A DNA stretch of 64,000 bases from Geminocystis sp. NIES-3708 (GTDB lineage Bacteria > Cyanobacteriota > Cyanobacteriia > Cyanobacteriales > Cyanobacteriaceae). Under the pieces are notes generated by a model, which saw only the letters and a list, made by a program, of their open reading frames with translations, did not search any database and was not told the origin of the DNA. The stretch lies in assembly GCF_001548095.1 (NCBI RefSeq), contig NZ_AP014815.1, positions 3,719,656-3,783,655 on the forward strand. Direction: 5' to 3'. Position 1 is the stretch's first letter, and the number at the start of each line of letters is the position of its first letter. Made by a program: the position numbers and the translations under genes. Shown here piece after piece: positions 55,959 through 64,000 of the stretch.

Positions 55959-57557
55959 TTAAACTGGGATACTAACAGGAGTGCGATTTTGCTTTACTTG
56001 ATACTCTGATTTTTGGATTAAAGATTCTCCTGTCATTTCTTTCGGTTTAGGCAACTGTAATATTTCGAGGATTGTAGGTGCAATATCTGCTAATTTACCA
56101 TTTTCTCGTAATTGCACATTACCACCATGACCAATTATTTTACGTCCTTCACCTTCAACTAAAATAAAAGGTACTTGATTCGTAGTGTGTGCAGTCCAAG
56201 GATTTCCGTCTTCATCTTTCATATATTCTGCATTACCATGATCTGCGGTTATAATAGCTGTACCACCTACTTGATTAATCGCTGATAACAGTTTACCTAC
56301 ACAAGTATCAACTGTTTCAATTGCTTGTTGAGCCTTGTCTAATTTGCCTGTATGACCTACCATATCAGGATTTGCATAGTTTATCACAATAAAAGAATAA
56401 ATTCTTTTCGCAATAGCTTTAGATCCTACCATGGTTAATTCTTCTGCTGACATTGCTGGTGCTTTATCATAGGTTGAAACCATTGGACTTTGCACTAATT
56501 CCCTGTCTTCACCTTCTAAAGGTTGCTCTAAACCACCGTTAAAAAAGTAGGTAACATGGGGATATTTTTCCGTTTCTGAAGTCCTAAATTGTTTTAAACC
56601 TGCATTAGCAATAACTTCTCCGAGAATATTAGTTAACTGTTGAGGCTCAAAAGCGACTTTTACAGGTAAGCTAGGATCATATTGAGTAAAAGTGACAAAA
56701 CTGAGATTATCGATTTTTTCTCTTTCAAAACCATTAAAATCATCCATGGTAAAAGCATAGCAAATTTGTCTAGCTCTATCAGGACGAAAATTATAAAAAA
56801 TTACTCCATCTCCGGAATTTACAGCTCCTTTTGCGATGCGAGTTGGTTCAATAAATTCATCATTGATATTTTGTTCATAAGAATCTTCTATGACTTGCAA
56901 GGCACTTCTACCATCTCCTTGATCTTCATTGGTGTATAAATCATAAGCTTTTTTTATTCTATCCCAACGACGATCACGATCCATTGCATAGTAACGACCA
57001 CAGACAGTAACTATTTTACCTATACCAATTTTTTTGATATGTTCTTCAATGGCTTTGACATAATTAACACCAACTTGAGTATTAGTATCTCTACCATCAG
57101 TAATAACATGAACACAAACATCAGAAATACCTTGTAATTTTGCTAAATCAAGTAAACCTAGTAAATGATCTACGTGAGAATGAACACCACCATCAGAACA
57201 TAAACCCATCAGATGTAATTTACCCTTCGATTGGAGTACACTATGACAAACTTCTTCTAATACTGGATTTTTAAAAATCGATCCGTCTTCCACAGCGTCA
57301 GAGATTCTAACTAATTCTTGAGGAACTACTCGTCCTGCACCTAAATTCAAATGTCCTACTTCAGAATTGCCCATTTGTCCATTGGGTAATCCCACTGCTT
57401 TGCCAGATGCGTTAATTAAAGTATTAGGATAAACTTCCAATAAACTGTCCATTACGGGAGTTTTTGCTAAAGCGATGGCATTATCTCGTGTATCTTCTCG
57501 ATAACCCCAACCATCCAGAATTACTAACACTACGGGGGAGACTTCTTTTTGATACAT
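55959..57557 (-). CDS. gpmI: Cofactor-independent phosphoglycerate mutase
   Basis: 532 residues. It interconverts 3- and 2-phosphoglycerate using two manganese ions and a phosphoserine intermediate. Metal residue D15 is in LVILDGWGYR. The catalytic serine is S65 in GQMGNSEVGHLNLGAG. The later cluster TADHGNAEYM and HTTNQVPF completes the metal sites. Normal length. Usually followed by secG in cyanobacteria, as here. Confidence 0.97.
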   Translation of the reverse strand: MYQKEVSPVVLVILDGWGYREDTRDNAIALAKTPVMDSLLEVYPNTLINASGKAVGLPNGQMGNSEVGHLNLGAGRVVPQELVRISDAVEDGSIFKNPVLEEVCHSVLQSKGKLHLMGLCSDGGVHSHVDHLLGLLDLAKLQGISDVCVHVITDGRDTNTQVGVNYVKAIEEHIKKIGIGKIVTVCGRYYAMDRDRRWDRIKKAYDLYTNEDQGDGRSALQVIEDSYEQNINDEFIEPTRIAKGAVNSGDGVIFYNFRPDRARQICYAFTMDDFNGFEREKIDNLSFVTFTQYDPSLPVKVAFEPQQLTNILGEVIANAGLKQFRTSETEKYPHVTYFFNGGLEQPLEGEDRELVQSPMVSTYDKAPAMSAEELTMVGSKAIAKRIYSFIVINYANPDMVGHTGKLDKAQQAIETVDTCVGKLLSAINQVGGTAIITADHGNAEYMKDEDGNPWTAHTTNQVPFILVEGEGRKIIGHGGNVQLRENGKLADIAPTILEILQLPKPKEMTGESLIQKSEYQVKQNRTPVSIPV

Positions 57558-57657
57558 AATTTTTGACTGCTAATAATTTAGAGCTTATTAATTAGTATTC
57601 TACCTATATTTAACTCAAATCTTGCACTGAGATTCAAAATAACGTAGAAAATCCGTA

Positions 57658-57677
57658 GGGGTGAATAGCATTCACCC
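57658..57677. repeat. Palindromic intergenic repeat, copy 4
   Basis: GGGGTGAATAGCATTCACCC, about 25 bp past the thrC stop codon. Same family as at 1257, 15759 and 55931. Confidence 0.78.
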
Positions 57678-57702
57678 AAATAATGACGATTTTTAAAGTT
57701 AA

Positions 57703-58809
57703 TTAGTCAAATCCCATAATCCGAGCTACTTCTTGTAAATCAGGCTCAATGCCAGATCTAATGCCTAGTTCGCTAGTTTTCATTGCATTGTCAGGATCTT
57801 TTAAACCATTCCCTGTCAATACGCAAACAACAGTGCCATTATCGGGTATTTGATCTTTTAATTTCAAAACTCCTGCCACAGATGCTGCACTCGCTGGTTC
57901 ACAAAAAACACCCTCATCTCTGCCTAAAATACGATAAGCTTCTAAAATTTCACTGTCAGTAACGGCGTTAAATTCACCTTTAGATGCCTCTTTCACTCCC
58001 AAAGCTTTTTCCCAATTTGCGGGATTACCAATTCTAATGGCAGTGGCTACGGTTTCAGGTTTTAAAACTTGATGCCCTTCTACAAAAGGAGCAGAGCCAG
58101 AGGCTTGAAATCCCATCATCCGAGGTAAAATATCACATCTATTTTCACTATGGTATTGACAAAAACCCATCCAATAAGCCGTAATATTTCCTGCATTTCC
58201 CACGGGAATAGCTAACCAATCAGGTGCATATCCCAAAGTGTCCACCACTTCAAACGCTGCGGTTTTTTGCCCTTCCAAGCGATAAGGGTTTACGGAATTG
58301 ACTAAAGTTACAGGGTAATTATCAGCTATTTGACGCACAATAGTTAAAGCATGGTCAAAATTACCTTTTATTGCTAAAACTTCAGCACCATAAATTAATG
58401 CTTGGGCTAATTTTCCTAAAGCTACGTAACCATCAGGGATGATCACAAATGCTTTCATTCCTGCTCTTGTGGCGTAGGCGGCGGCAGCAGCAGATGTGTT
58501 TCCCGTACTTGCACAAATTACGGCTTTTGCTCCTGCTTCTTTAGCTTTTGATATTGCCATAGTCATGCCTCGATCTTTAAATGATCCGGTGGGATTTAAT
58601 CCATCATACTTGACAAATACTTTGACGTTACGACCGATCATGTTTGAGATCACAGGGACAGGAATTAAAGGAGTATTTCCTTCTCTCAAGGTGATAATAG
58701 GTGTTTCTGGAGTTACTGGCAAGTAAGATTTGTATTCTTCAATTAAGCCTTTCCAGCCTGTTCTTAGATGATGATTTGTATGGGGTTGATGAATTTTCGT
58801 CGCTACCAC
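57703..58809 (-). CDS. thrC: Threonine synthase
   Basis: 368 residues. This PLP enzyme converts O-phosphohomoserine to threonine. The PLP lysine is K78 in [14 protein letters not shown]. Phosphate-binding [26 protein letters not shown] and the C-terminal [13 protein letters not shown] are present. The start is GTG 58809; no nearby ATG fits. The short form of the enzyme, as in other cyanobacteria. Confidence 0.96.
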   Translation of the reverse strand: MVATKIHQPHTNHHLRTGWKGLIEEYKSYLPVTPETPIITLREGNTPLIPVPVISNMIGRNVKVFVKYDGLNPTGSFKDRGMTMAISKAKEAGAKAVICASTGNTSAAAAAYATRAGMKAFVIIPDGYVALGKLAQALIYGAEVLAIKGNFDHALTIVRQIADNYPVTLVNSVNPYRLEGQKTAAFEVVDTLGYAPDWLAIPVGNAGNITAYWMGFCQYHSENRCDILPRMMGFQASGSAPFVEGHQVLKPETVATAIRIGNPANWEKALGVKEASKGEFNAVTDSEILEAYRILGRDEGVFCEPASAASVAGVLKLKDQIPDNGTVVCVLTGNGLKDPDNAMKTSELGIRSGIEPDLQEVARIMGFD

Positions 58810-59169
58810 GGGCGTTAAATCTAAATGGACAATACCCTCAATTATGACATAATATTTGCACCTTTACACTTCTATTTTTAACTTAAATTTAAACTCAGAC
58901 CCATTTAATAGAATGGTGGAATTAAGCAATGGGTAATGAATGATACCTCAGTTTGACAAAAGAAAAATAATGAAGACAAGGCAGTTGGACAGGTGGACAG
59001 GTAGAAAAATTCCCAGTATTTCGATACATTTTTGAGAGAACTTTATTCATTCACAAAAAATATAGTCTGTCTGTCTATAGAGTCGAAGAGAGTCAGTCAT
59101 TACTTACTTTTATATCGAATTTATGTGTTAATAAGAAATCAATTATAATGCACAGAGTAAGAGTTTTGT
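58810..59169. other. Intergenic region between thrC and the WD40 gene
   Basis: 360 bp without a gene. It holds direct repeats of GGACAGGT type (about 58985-59003) and GTCT tandem units (about 59069-59080), which are partly complementary. The thrC promoter must lie near its left end. No tRNA or operon terminator was recognised. Confidence 0.5.
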
Positions 59170-60198
59170 TTATTTATTGCTAAGAATTATGATCTCACCA
59201 CGATCACTTCCTAATGCTAATTTTTGTCCTAAAAAATCCCATTTTAAACAAGATAATCCTCCTGATAAGAGGGTTGAATTTTGAGTTAAGTTTTCTGCTT
59301 TTGACCATAAAAATAACTGACCTTTTTTATTGCCACTAGCTAATAAAAGTTTTTGAGGATGAAATTGTAAATCATTAATATTACAATCATTGGAGGTTAA
59401 AACAGAGGCATCCCAACTATTATTGATTTTCATTTTTTCCCAAATAATAATATCTCCCATGGAAGAAGTAGCTAATACGGGAACTTCTTGTGATGAGATT
59501 TTTGACCAACAAAGGTTTCTGATTTTCCCTCTAAATCCTGATAATCGCCACGGGACTAAATTTCCTCCTCCCCACACTAAAACGATTTTATCAAGGGATG
59601 TCATAGCTAAATATTCCCCATCTTCAGACCACGCAATTTTCAAGGCGGCTGCATCCATTTCGATATAGAAAGGATCATCCTCCCAATTTGTAGAGTCCCA
59701 AATTTTAACACCTCCATTTCCTGCGATCGCTAAAAGTCCTATTTTAGGATTCCAAGCTAAATCTAACACGGAGGAATTTTCAAAGGGTAAAGTAATCAAA
59801 ATTTCTTGAGAAACGACATCCCAAATTTTGACATAACGTCCCTCACTGAAGGCAATGCAATTTTCATGGGGATGCCAAGCTAAATTTTCTAGCCATTGTA
59901 AATTACCATCAAGGGTATTGATTAATTTTAATTCTGGTAATTGCCAAATTTTTAATTGACCATTTTGCCCCCCTACAGCTAAAAATTGACCATCGGCAGA
60001 AAAATCCAAACAGTTAATAGAGTCTTTTTTTTCGTTGGGGTTGAGAACTAATTGTGGTTTATCAGTAAAAACAAGAACTTCTCCCCCCGCAGAACTTACC
60101 GCTAATTTTCCATCTTTTGACCAACTTAAAGCTGTAATATATTCTTCTAATTCCCCTTGCCACTGTAACTCTAGTGTAAGATTATTTAGTTCAAACAC
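59170..60198 (-). CDS. WD40-repeat protein coupled to a CobW-type GTPase
   Basis: 342 residues forming about seven WD40 blades. Repeated signatures are ITALSWSKDGKLAVSSAGGE, INCLDFSADGQFLAVGGQNG, VLDLAWNPKIGLLAIAGNGG and LQFHPQKLLLASGNKKG. No other domain. The start is GTG 60198, which lies 13 bp inside the end of the upstream CobW gene, so the two are translationally coupled. A scaffold role for the metallochaperone is an inference from this arrangement. Confidence 0.86.
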   Translation of the reverse strand: MFELNNLTLELQWQGELEEYITALSWSKDGKLAVSSAGGEVLVFTDKPQLVLNPNEKKDSINCLDFSADGQFLAVGGQNGQLKIWQLPELKLINTLDGNLQWLENLAWHPHENCIAFSEGRYVKIWDVVSQEILITLPFENSSVLDLAWNPKIGLLAIAGNGGVKIWDSTNWEDDPFYIEMDAAALKIAWSEDGEYLAMTSLDKIVLVWGGGNLVPWRLSGFRGKIRNLCWSKISSQEVPVLATSSMGDIIIWEKMKINNSWDASVLTSNDCNINDLQFHPQKLLLASGNKKGQLFLWSKAENLTQNSTLLSGGLSCLKWDFLGQKLALGSDRGEIIILSNK

Positions 60199-61157
60199 TC
60201 TTTAAAATCCTCTTTTAATTGCTTTTCATCTAAATTACGTCCAATAAATACCAGCTCATTTTTACGAGTTTCTTCGGGTTTCCAAGGACGATCAATAGTT
60301 ACATCAAACAACATATGCACTCCCTGAAAAACCACTCTATCATCCATTTGTGATACGTTTAAAATACCTTTCATACGGAAAATATCAGGTCCTTGAGTAC
60401 GCAATAATTGTTCCATCCAGTTATATAATTTATCTAAATCTAATTCTCCTGATTCGATAATCGCTACAGAATAGACGGATTCATCATGTTCATGAGCATC
60501 TTCTGAAAGGAAATTAGGATCAATTTCTAAGGCTTTTTCTAAATCAAATGCTCTAATACCTAACAGATTATTCATGTTAATATTAGCATTTTCTGTCGGA
60601 TAAATTTTGGCGATCGCATTCATCTCTCGAATACGTTTTTTCAAATCTTCTAACTCATCAAGAGTAACTAAATCTATTTTATTGAGTAAAACAATATCAG
60701 CAAAAGCAATTTGCTCTTGTGCTTCATCTGCATCCCAATGTTGATGAATGTGTTTAGTATCTACCACTGTCACTACAGCATCTAAAAGTAGTTCTGATTT
60801 TAAATCCTCATCCACAAAAAAAGTTTGTATTACTGGTGCAGGATCAGCTAATCCTGTTGTTTCAATGACAAGATGATCAAATTTATCTCGTCTTTTAAGT
60901 AGATTGCCAATAATACGCATTAAATCGCCTCTGACGGTGCAACAGATACAACCGTTATTCATTTCAAATATTTCTTCATCTGTGGAAATAACCAATTGAT
61001 TATCAATGCCAACCTCACCAAATTCATTAACTATTACTGCAACTTTTTTTCCATGTTCATGGGTAAGAATATGATTAAGTAATGTGGTTTTTCCTGCACC
61101 TAAATAACCCGTTAAAACTGTTACAGGCACTAAGCTTTTATCGGTTTGTGTGAACAT
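60186..61157 (-). CDS. CobW-family metal chaperone GTPase
   Basis: 323 residues. Walker A GYLGAGKTTLLNHIL at about 17-31, the metal-binding CxCC in NNGCICCTVRGDL at about 67-79, and NKIDLV as the guanine-specificity motif. The C-terminal CobW_C domain has GILNVSQMDDRVVFQGVHML. Such G3E GTPases deliver zinc (COG0523/ZNG1-like) or cobalt to target enzymes. No cobalamin genes are near, which favours the zinc-type role. Coupled to the WD40 gene downstream. Confidence 0.92.
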   Translation of the reverse strand: MFTQTDKSLVPVTVLTGYLGAGKTTLLNHILTHEHGKKVAVIVNEFGEVGIDNQLVISTDEEIFEMNNGCICCTVRGDLMRIIGNLLKRRDKFDHLVIETTGLADPAPVIQTFFVDEDLKSELLLDAVVTVVDTKHIHQHWDADEAQEQIAFADIVLLNKIDLVTLDELEDLKKRIREMNAIAKIYPTENANINMNNLLGIRAFDLEKALEIDPNFLSEDAHEHDESVYSVAIIESGELDLDKLYNWMEQLLRTQGPDIFRMKGILNVSQMDDRVVFQGVHMLFDVTIDRPWKPEETRKNELVFIGRNLDEKQLKEDFKECLN

Positions 61158-61486
61158 TGATAACTTTTTTTCTTAGATGATAACTATTTTGTTGAGTGTA
61201 ACAAATATTGGATCAAGTTTGTATCAATTCTTACTGCTATCTACTAAAAACTCGACACATCTAAATTGACTGCTAAAAGTAGGCAAAAAGTACAATGGAG
61301 AATAGTTTTTTTATTTTTTTACTAATTTTAAAAAATATAAGTTAAATACGTATTAGTTTATTTTCTCTCTCTTCTGTTTTTCTTCACCAACAATGTTATC
61401 TGGGATTTCCGAGAATTAAGACTTGATTAGTTAATTAAACCTAATTAATAATAGAATAGAAAAAACTGTAAAAGTATGTTGAAAGA
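61158..61486. other. Intergenic region between cobW-type gene and mutS
   Basis: 329 bp of AT-rich sequence holding divergent promoters. No gene, hairpin or regulatory box was identified with confidence. Confidence 0.5.
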
Positions 61487-64000
61487 ATGAGCGAGATTGT
61501 CACAAGTAAAGCCACGAGAAATGCCCCCCATGAGGATTATCGCCCCATCAAACAAGAAGATTTAACCCCGATGTATAAGCATTATGTGGAAGTAAAAGAG
61601 CAATATCCTAACTCATTATTACTCTATAGGGTAGGTGACTTTTTCGAGTGCTTTTTTCAAGATGCAGTGACAATTTCTCAAGAATTAGAATTAGTTATCA
61701 CCAGTAAAGAAGCAGGGCAAAATGTTGGTAGAATTGCCATGACGGGTGTACCTCATCACGCCCTTGATCGATATGCACGACAATTGGTAGAAAAGGGTTA
61801 TGCAGTGGTAATCTGTGATCAAGTGGAAGATGCGGCAACGGCGGCGGCGGAGAAAAGAATTGTTAAACGGGCGATTACAAAGTTATTAACTCCGGGTACA
61901 ATCACTGAAGATGAGATGTTACCCTCGAAACAAAATAACTTCTTGGCGGCGGTAGTAGTAGCGAAAGATTATTGGGGCTTGGCTTATGCAGACATCTCCA
62001 CAGGAGAATTTTTTACGACTCAAAATCAAGATTTAAACTCTTTATCGACTGAATTACTGCGTTTACAACCAGCAGAGGTGCTTTTCCCCGTTAATGCTCC
62101 TGATATTAATAGTTTACTGCGTCCGGGTCAAAAATCTGAGAGTCTTCCCGACTTTCTTCCCGATTGCTTTTGTTACTCCTTGCGATCGCAAAAAGCCTTT
62201 GACATCAACGAAGCCAAGCCCAGATTATTAGTAGAGTTTAAACTCAAATCCCTAGAGGGTGTAGGTTGTGAACATTTACCCTTAGCCATTCGTGCGGCAG
62301 GAGGATTACTAGAATATGTACAAGATACCCAAAAGGCAAATCAAGTACCATTACAATTAATTCGCACTTATAGTATAGCCGATTATTTGGTTTTAGACAG
62401 CACCACACGGCGAAACCTCGAAATCACAAGCACAGTAAGAGATAACACCTTTCATGGCTCTTTATTGTGGGCTTTGGATAGAACTTGTACAGCTATGGGA
62501 GCAAGAGCTTTAAGACGATGGTTATTGCAACCCTTAATCAATAAGCTAGGGATTATTGCCCGTCAAGATACGATCGCCGAATTGATGGAAAATCTGCCTT
62601 TGAGAGAAGAAATTAGGCAATTATTTAAGAGTATTTACGATTTAGAGAGGATAACGGGGAGAGTCGGTGCAGGGACAGCAAATCCCAAGGAATTACTCAA
62701 TTTAGGCGATTCTTTAGCAAAATTGACCTATTTAGCAGAATTAGCGAAGGAAGGCAAATCACCCTATTTTCAAGCGTTGCAAAATGTGCCTCCTGAGTTG
62801 GAAGAATTAGGGAAAAAAGTGTTAGATACCATTGTGGAGTTTCCACCCCAACACGTCAAGGAAGGAGGGATTATTCGAGATGGTGTCAATCAGCAGTTAG
62901 ACGATATGCGCACATTGATTGATGGTGATAGAGAATGGTTAGCTAATCTGGAAGTGACGGAAAGGCAACGCACAGGCATTACTAATTTGAAGGTGGGTTA
63001 TAACAAAACCTTTGGTTATTATATCAGTATGCCTCGATCAAAAGCTGAATTAGCCCCAGAAAATTATCAACGCAAACAAACTTTATTGAACGAAGAAAGA
63101 TATATTACTGCTGAGTTAAAAGAAAAAGAAAATCGTATTTTAAATGCTAAAGATGACTTGGCAAAATTCGAGTATGAAATATTTGTAAATTTACGTTCTT
63201 TAGTAGCTGAAAAAACGGAAGAAATTAGAAAAGTAGCCCGAGCAATAGCGGCGATGGATGTTTTATCAGGATTAGCAGAGTTATCTGTCTATCAAGATTA
63301 TAACCGACCTGAGATTACGAACGATAGAATTATTAAAATTAAAAATGGTCGTCATCCTGTGGTAGAAAAATTATTAGGATTTGGAATGTTTGTGCCTAAT
63401 TCTAGTTATTTAGGCGATCAAAATTCACCAGATTTGATAATATTAACAGGACCAAATGCTAGTGGTAAAAGTTGTTATTTGCGTCAAGTAGGATTGATTC
63501 AATTAATGGCACAAATAGGGAGTTTTATTCCCGCCGAAAGCGCTAAATTATCTATCTGTGATCGTATATTTACGAGAGTAGGTGCAGTAGATGACATCGG
63601 TACAGGGCAATCGACTTTTATGGTAGAAATGAATGAGACGGCGAATATCTTAAACCATGCCACCGATAAATCATTAGTATTGCTTGATGAAATAGGGAGA
63701 GGTACAGCTACTTTTGACGGGCTTTCTATAGCTTGGGCTGTTGCGGAATACTTAGCGATCGAGATACAGTGTCGTACAATTTTCGCTACTCATTACCACG
63801 AATTAAACGAATTAGCCTCCATTCTTGACAACGTTGCTAACTATCAAGTCACGGTGAAGGAATTAGAGAATGACATCATATTTTTGCACGAAGTTAAAGC
63901 AGGAGGAGCTGACAAATCTTATGGTATTGAGGCGGGAAGATTGGCAGGTTTGCCAAAAGTAGTAATTAGCCGTGCGAAACAGGTAATGAGTCAAATTGAA
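61487..64000 (+). CDS. mutS: DNA mismatch repair protein MutS (3' end outside window)
   Basis: The frame opens at ATG 61487 and is still open at the window end (838 codons), so about 30-50 residues are missing. The N-terminal mismatch-binding domain has YRVGDFFECFFQDA, keeping the Phe-x-Glu that stacks on the mismatch. The clamp and lever domains follow (KVGYNKTFGYYISM). Walker A GPNASGKS is at about 655-662. Then come VDDIGTGQSTFMVEMNETAN, Walker B LVLLDEIGRGTATFDG and the helix THYHELNELA. MutS recognises mispairs and recruits MutL. It opens a new plus-strand unit. Confidence 0.97.
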   Translation, partial: MSEIVTSKATRNAPHEDYRPIKQEDLTPMYKHYVEVKEQYPNSLLLYRVGDFFECFFQDAVTISQELELVITSKEAGQNVGRIAMTGVPHHALDRYARQLVEKGYAVVICDQVEDAATAAAEKRIVKRAITKLLTPGTITEDEMLPSKQNNFLAAVVVAKDYWGLAYADISTGEFFTTQNQDLNSLSTELLRLQPAEVLFPVNAPDINSLLRPGQKSESLPDFLPDCFCYSLRSQKAFDINEAKPRLLVEFKLKSLEGVGCEHLPLAIRAAGGLLEYVQDTQKANQVPLQLIRTYSIADYLVLDSTTRRNLEITSTVRDNTFHGSLLWALDRTCTAMGARALRRWLLQPLINKLGIIARQDTIAELMENLPLREEIRQLFKSIYDLERITGRVGAGTANPKELLNLGDSLAKLTYLAELAKEGKSPYFQALQNVPPELEELGKKVLDTIVEFPPQHVKEGGIIRDGVNQQLDDMRTLIDGDREWLANLEVTERQRTGITNLKVGYNKTFGYYISMPRSKAELAPENYQRKQTLLNEERYITAELKEKENRILNAKDDLAKFEYEIFVNLRSLVAEKTEEIRKVARAIAAMDVLSGLAELSVYQDYNRPEITNDRIIKIKNGRHPVVEKLLGFGMFVPNSSYLGDQNSPDLIILTGPNASGKSCYLRQVGLIQLMAQIGSFIPAESAKLSICDRIFTRVGAVDDIGTGQSTFMVEMNETANILNHATDKSLVLLDEIGRGTATFDGLSIAWAVAEYLAIEIQCRTIFATHYHELNELASILDNVANYQVTVKELENDIIFLHEVKAGGADKSYGIEAGRLAGLPKVVISRAKQVMSQIE

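Overview
The window is chromosomal DNA from a low-GC cyanobacterium. It carries photosystem II genes (psbO, the rubA-ycf48-psbEFLJ cluster), phycocyanin chromophore lyases (cpcT, cpcF), the Calvin-cycle regulator CP12, a cyanobacterial group 2 sigma factor, and several copies of the HIP1 octamer GCGATCGC (for example at 4531). AT-richness and heptamer-type short tandem repeats between genes suggest a unicellular form of the Cyanobacterium/Geminocystis type. That genus guess is inference from style, not from a search.

Layout. 1-20 kb is mostly core metabolism: a MidA-like methyltransferase, cpcT-cpcF, CP12, a MacB-type permease, psbO, accD, a GHL10-type glycosidase, an HtrA-type protease, a beta-hydroxyacid dehydrogenase, purE, an RHH protein with a GIY-YIG-like tail, an FAD oxidase, gcvP and a sigma factor. 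20.4-31.5 kb is an accessory island of toxin-antitoxin genes (one decayed), pentapeptide-repeat genes, a duplicated cassette encoding a PUA/EVE-like domain, a VWA protein fused to a third copy of that domain, a MerR-like partner, two insertion sequences, and several families of intergenic repeats. 31.7-39 kb returns to housekeeping: RNase P RNA, prfA, folD, rpsD, carB. 39.1-42.8 kb has a RAYT transposase between two REPIN-like elements, then a Crp-family regulator and a DUF1816/PAS/GGDEF protein, both preceded by the same palindrome. 42.9-64 kb holds a phosphohexomutase, asparaginase, the psbEFLJ cluster, a frameshifted beta-propeller gene, panB, ilvN, secG, gpmI, thrC, a WD40-CobW pair and the first 2.5 kb of mutS.

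Main result of the hunt. The island can be partly rebuilt by reading across the insertions. Removing an IS982-family element (24845-25809, 6-bp duplication TAATTA) restores a 486-residue pentapeptide-repeat frame apart from one stop codon. Removing an IS1-family element (28053-28854, 8-bp duplication CAAATTCG) restores a 293-residue frame. A roughly 0.8-kb cassette with an AbrB-like plus PUA/EVE-like gene occurs twice, each copy bracketed by a 60-bp direct repeat. Its 3' part, including the terminator, is also joined in frame to the end of a VWA gene. What these genes do together is unknown; a stress or defence role is only a hypothesis.

Limits. All assignments come from reading sequence and remembered family features, with no database search. 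Residue numbers are hand counts. No tRNA, rRNA or CRISPR array was recognised.
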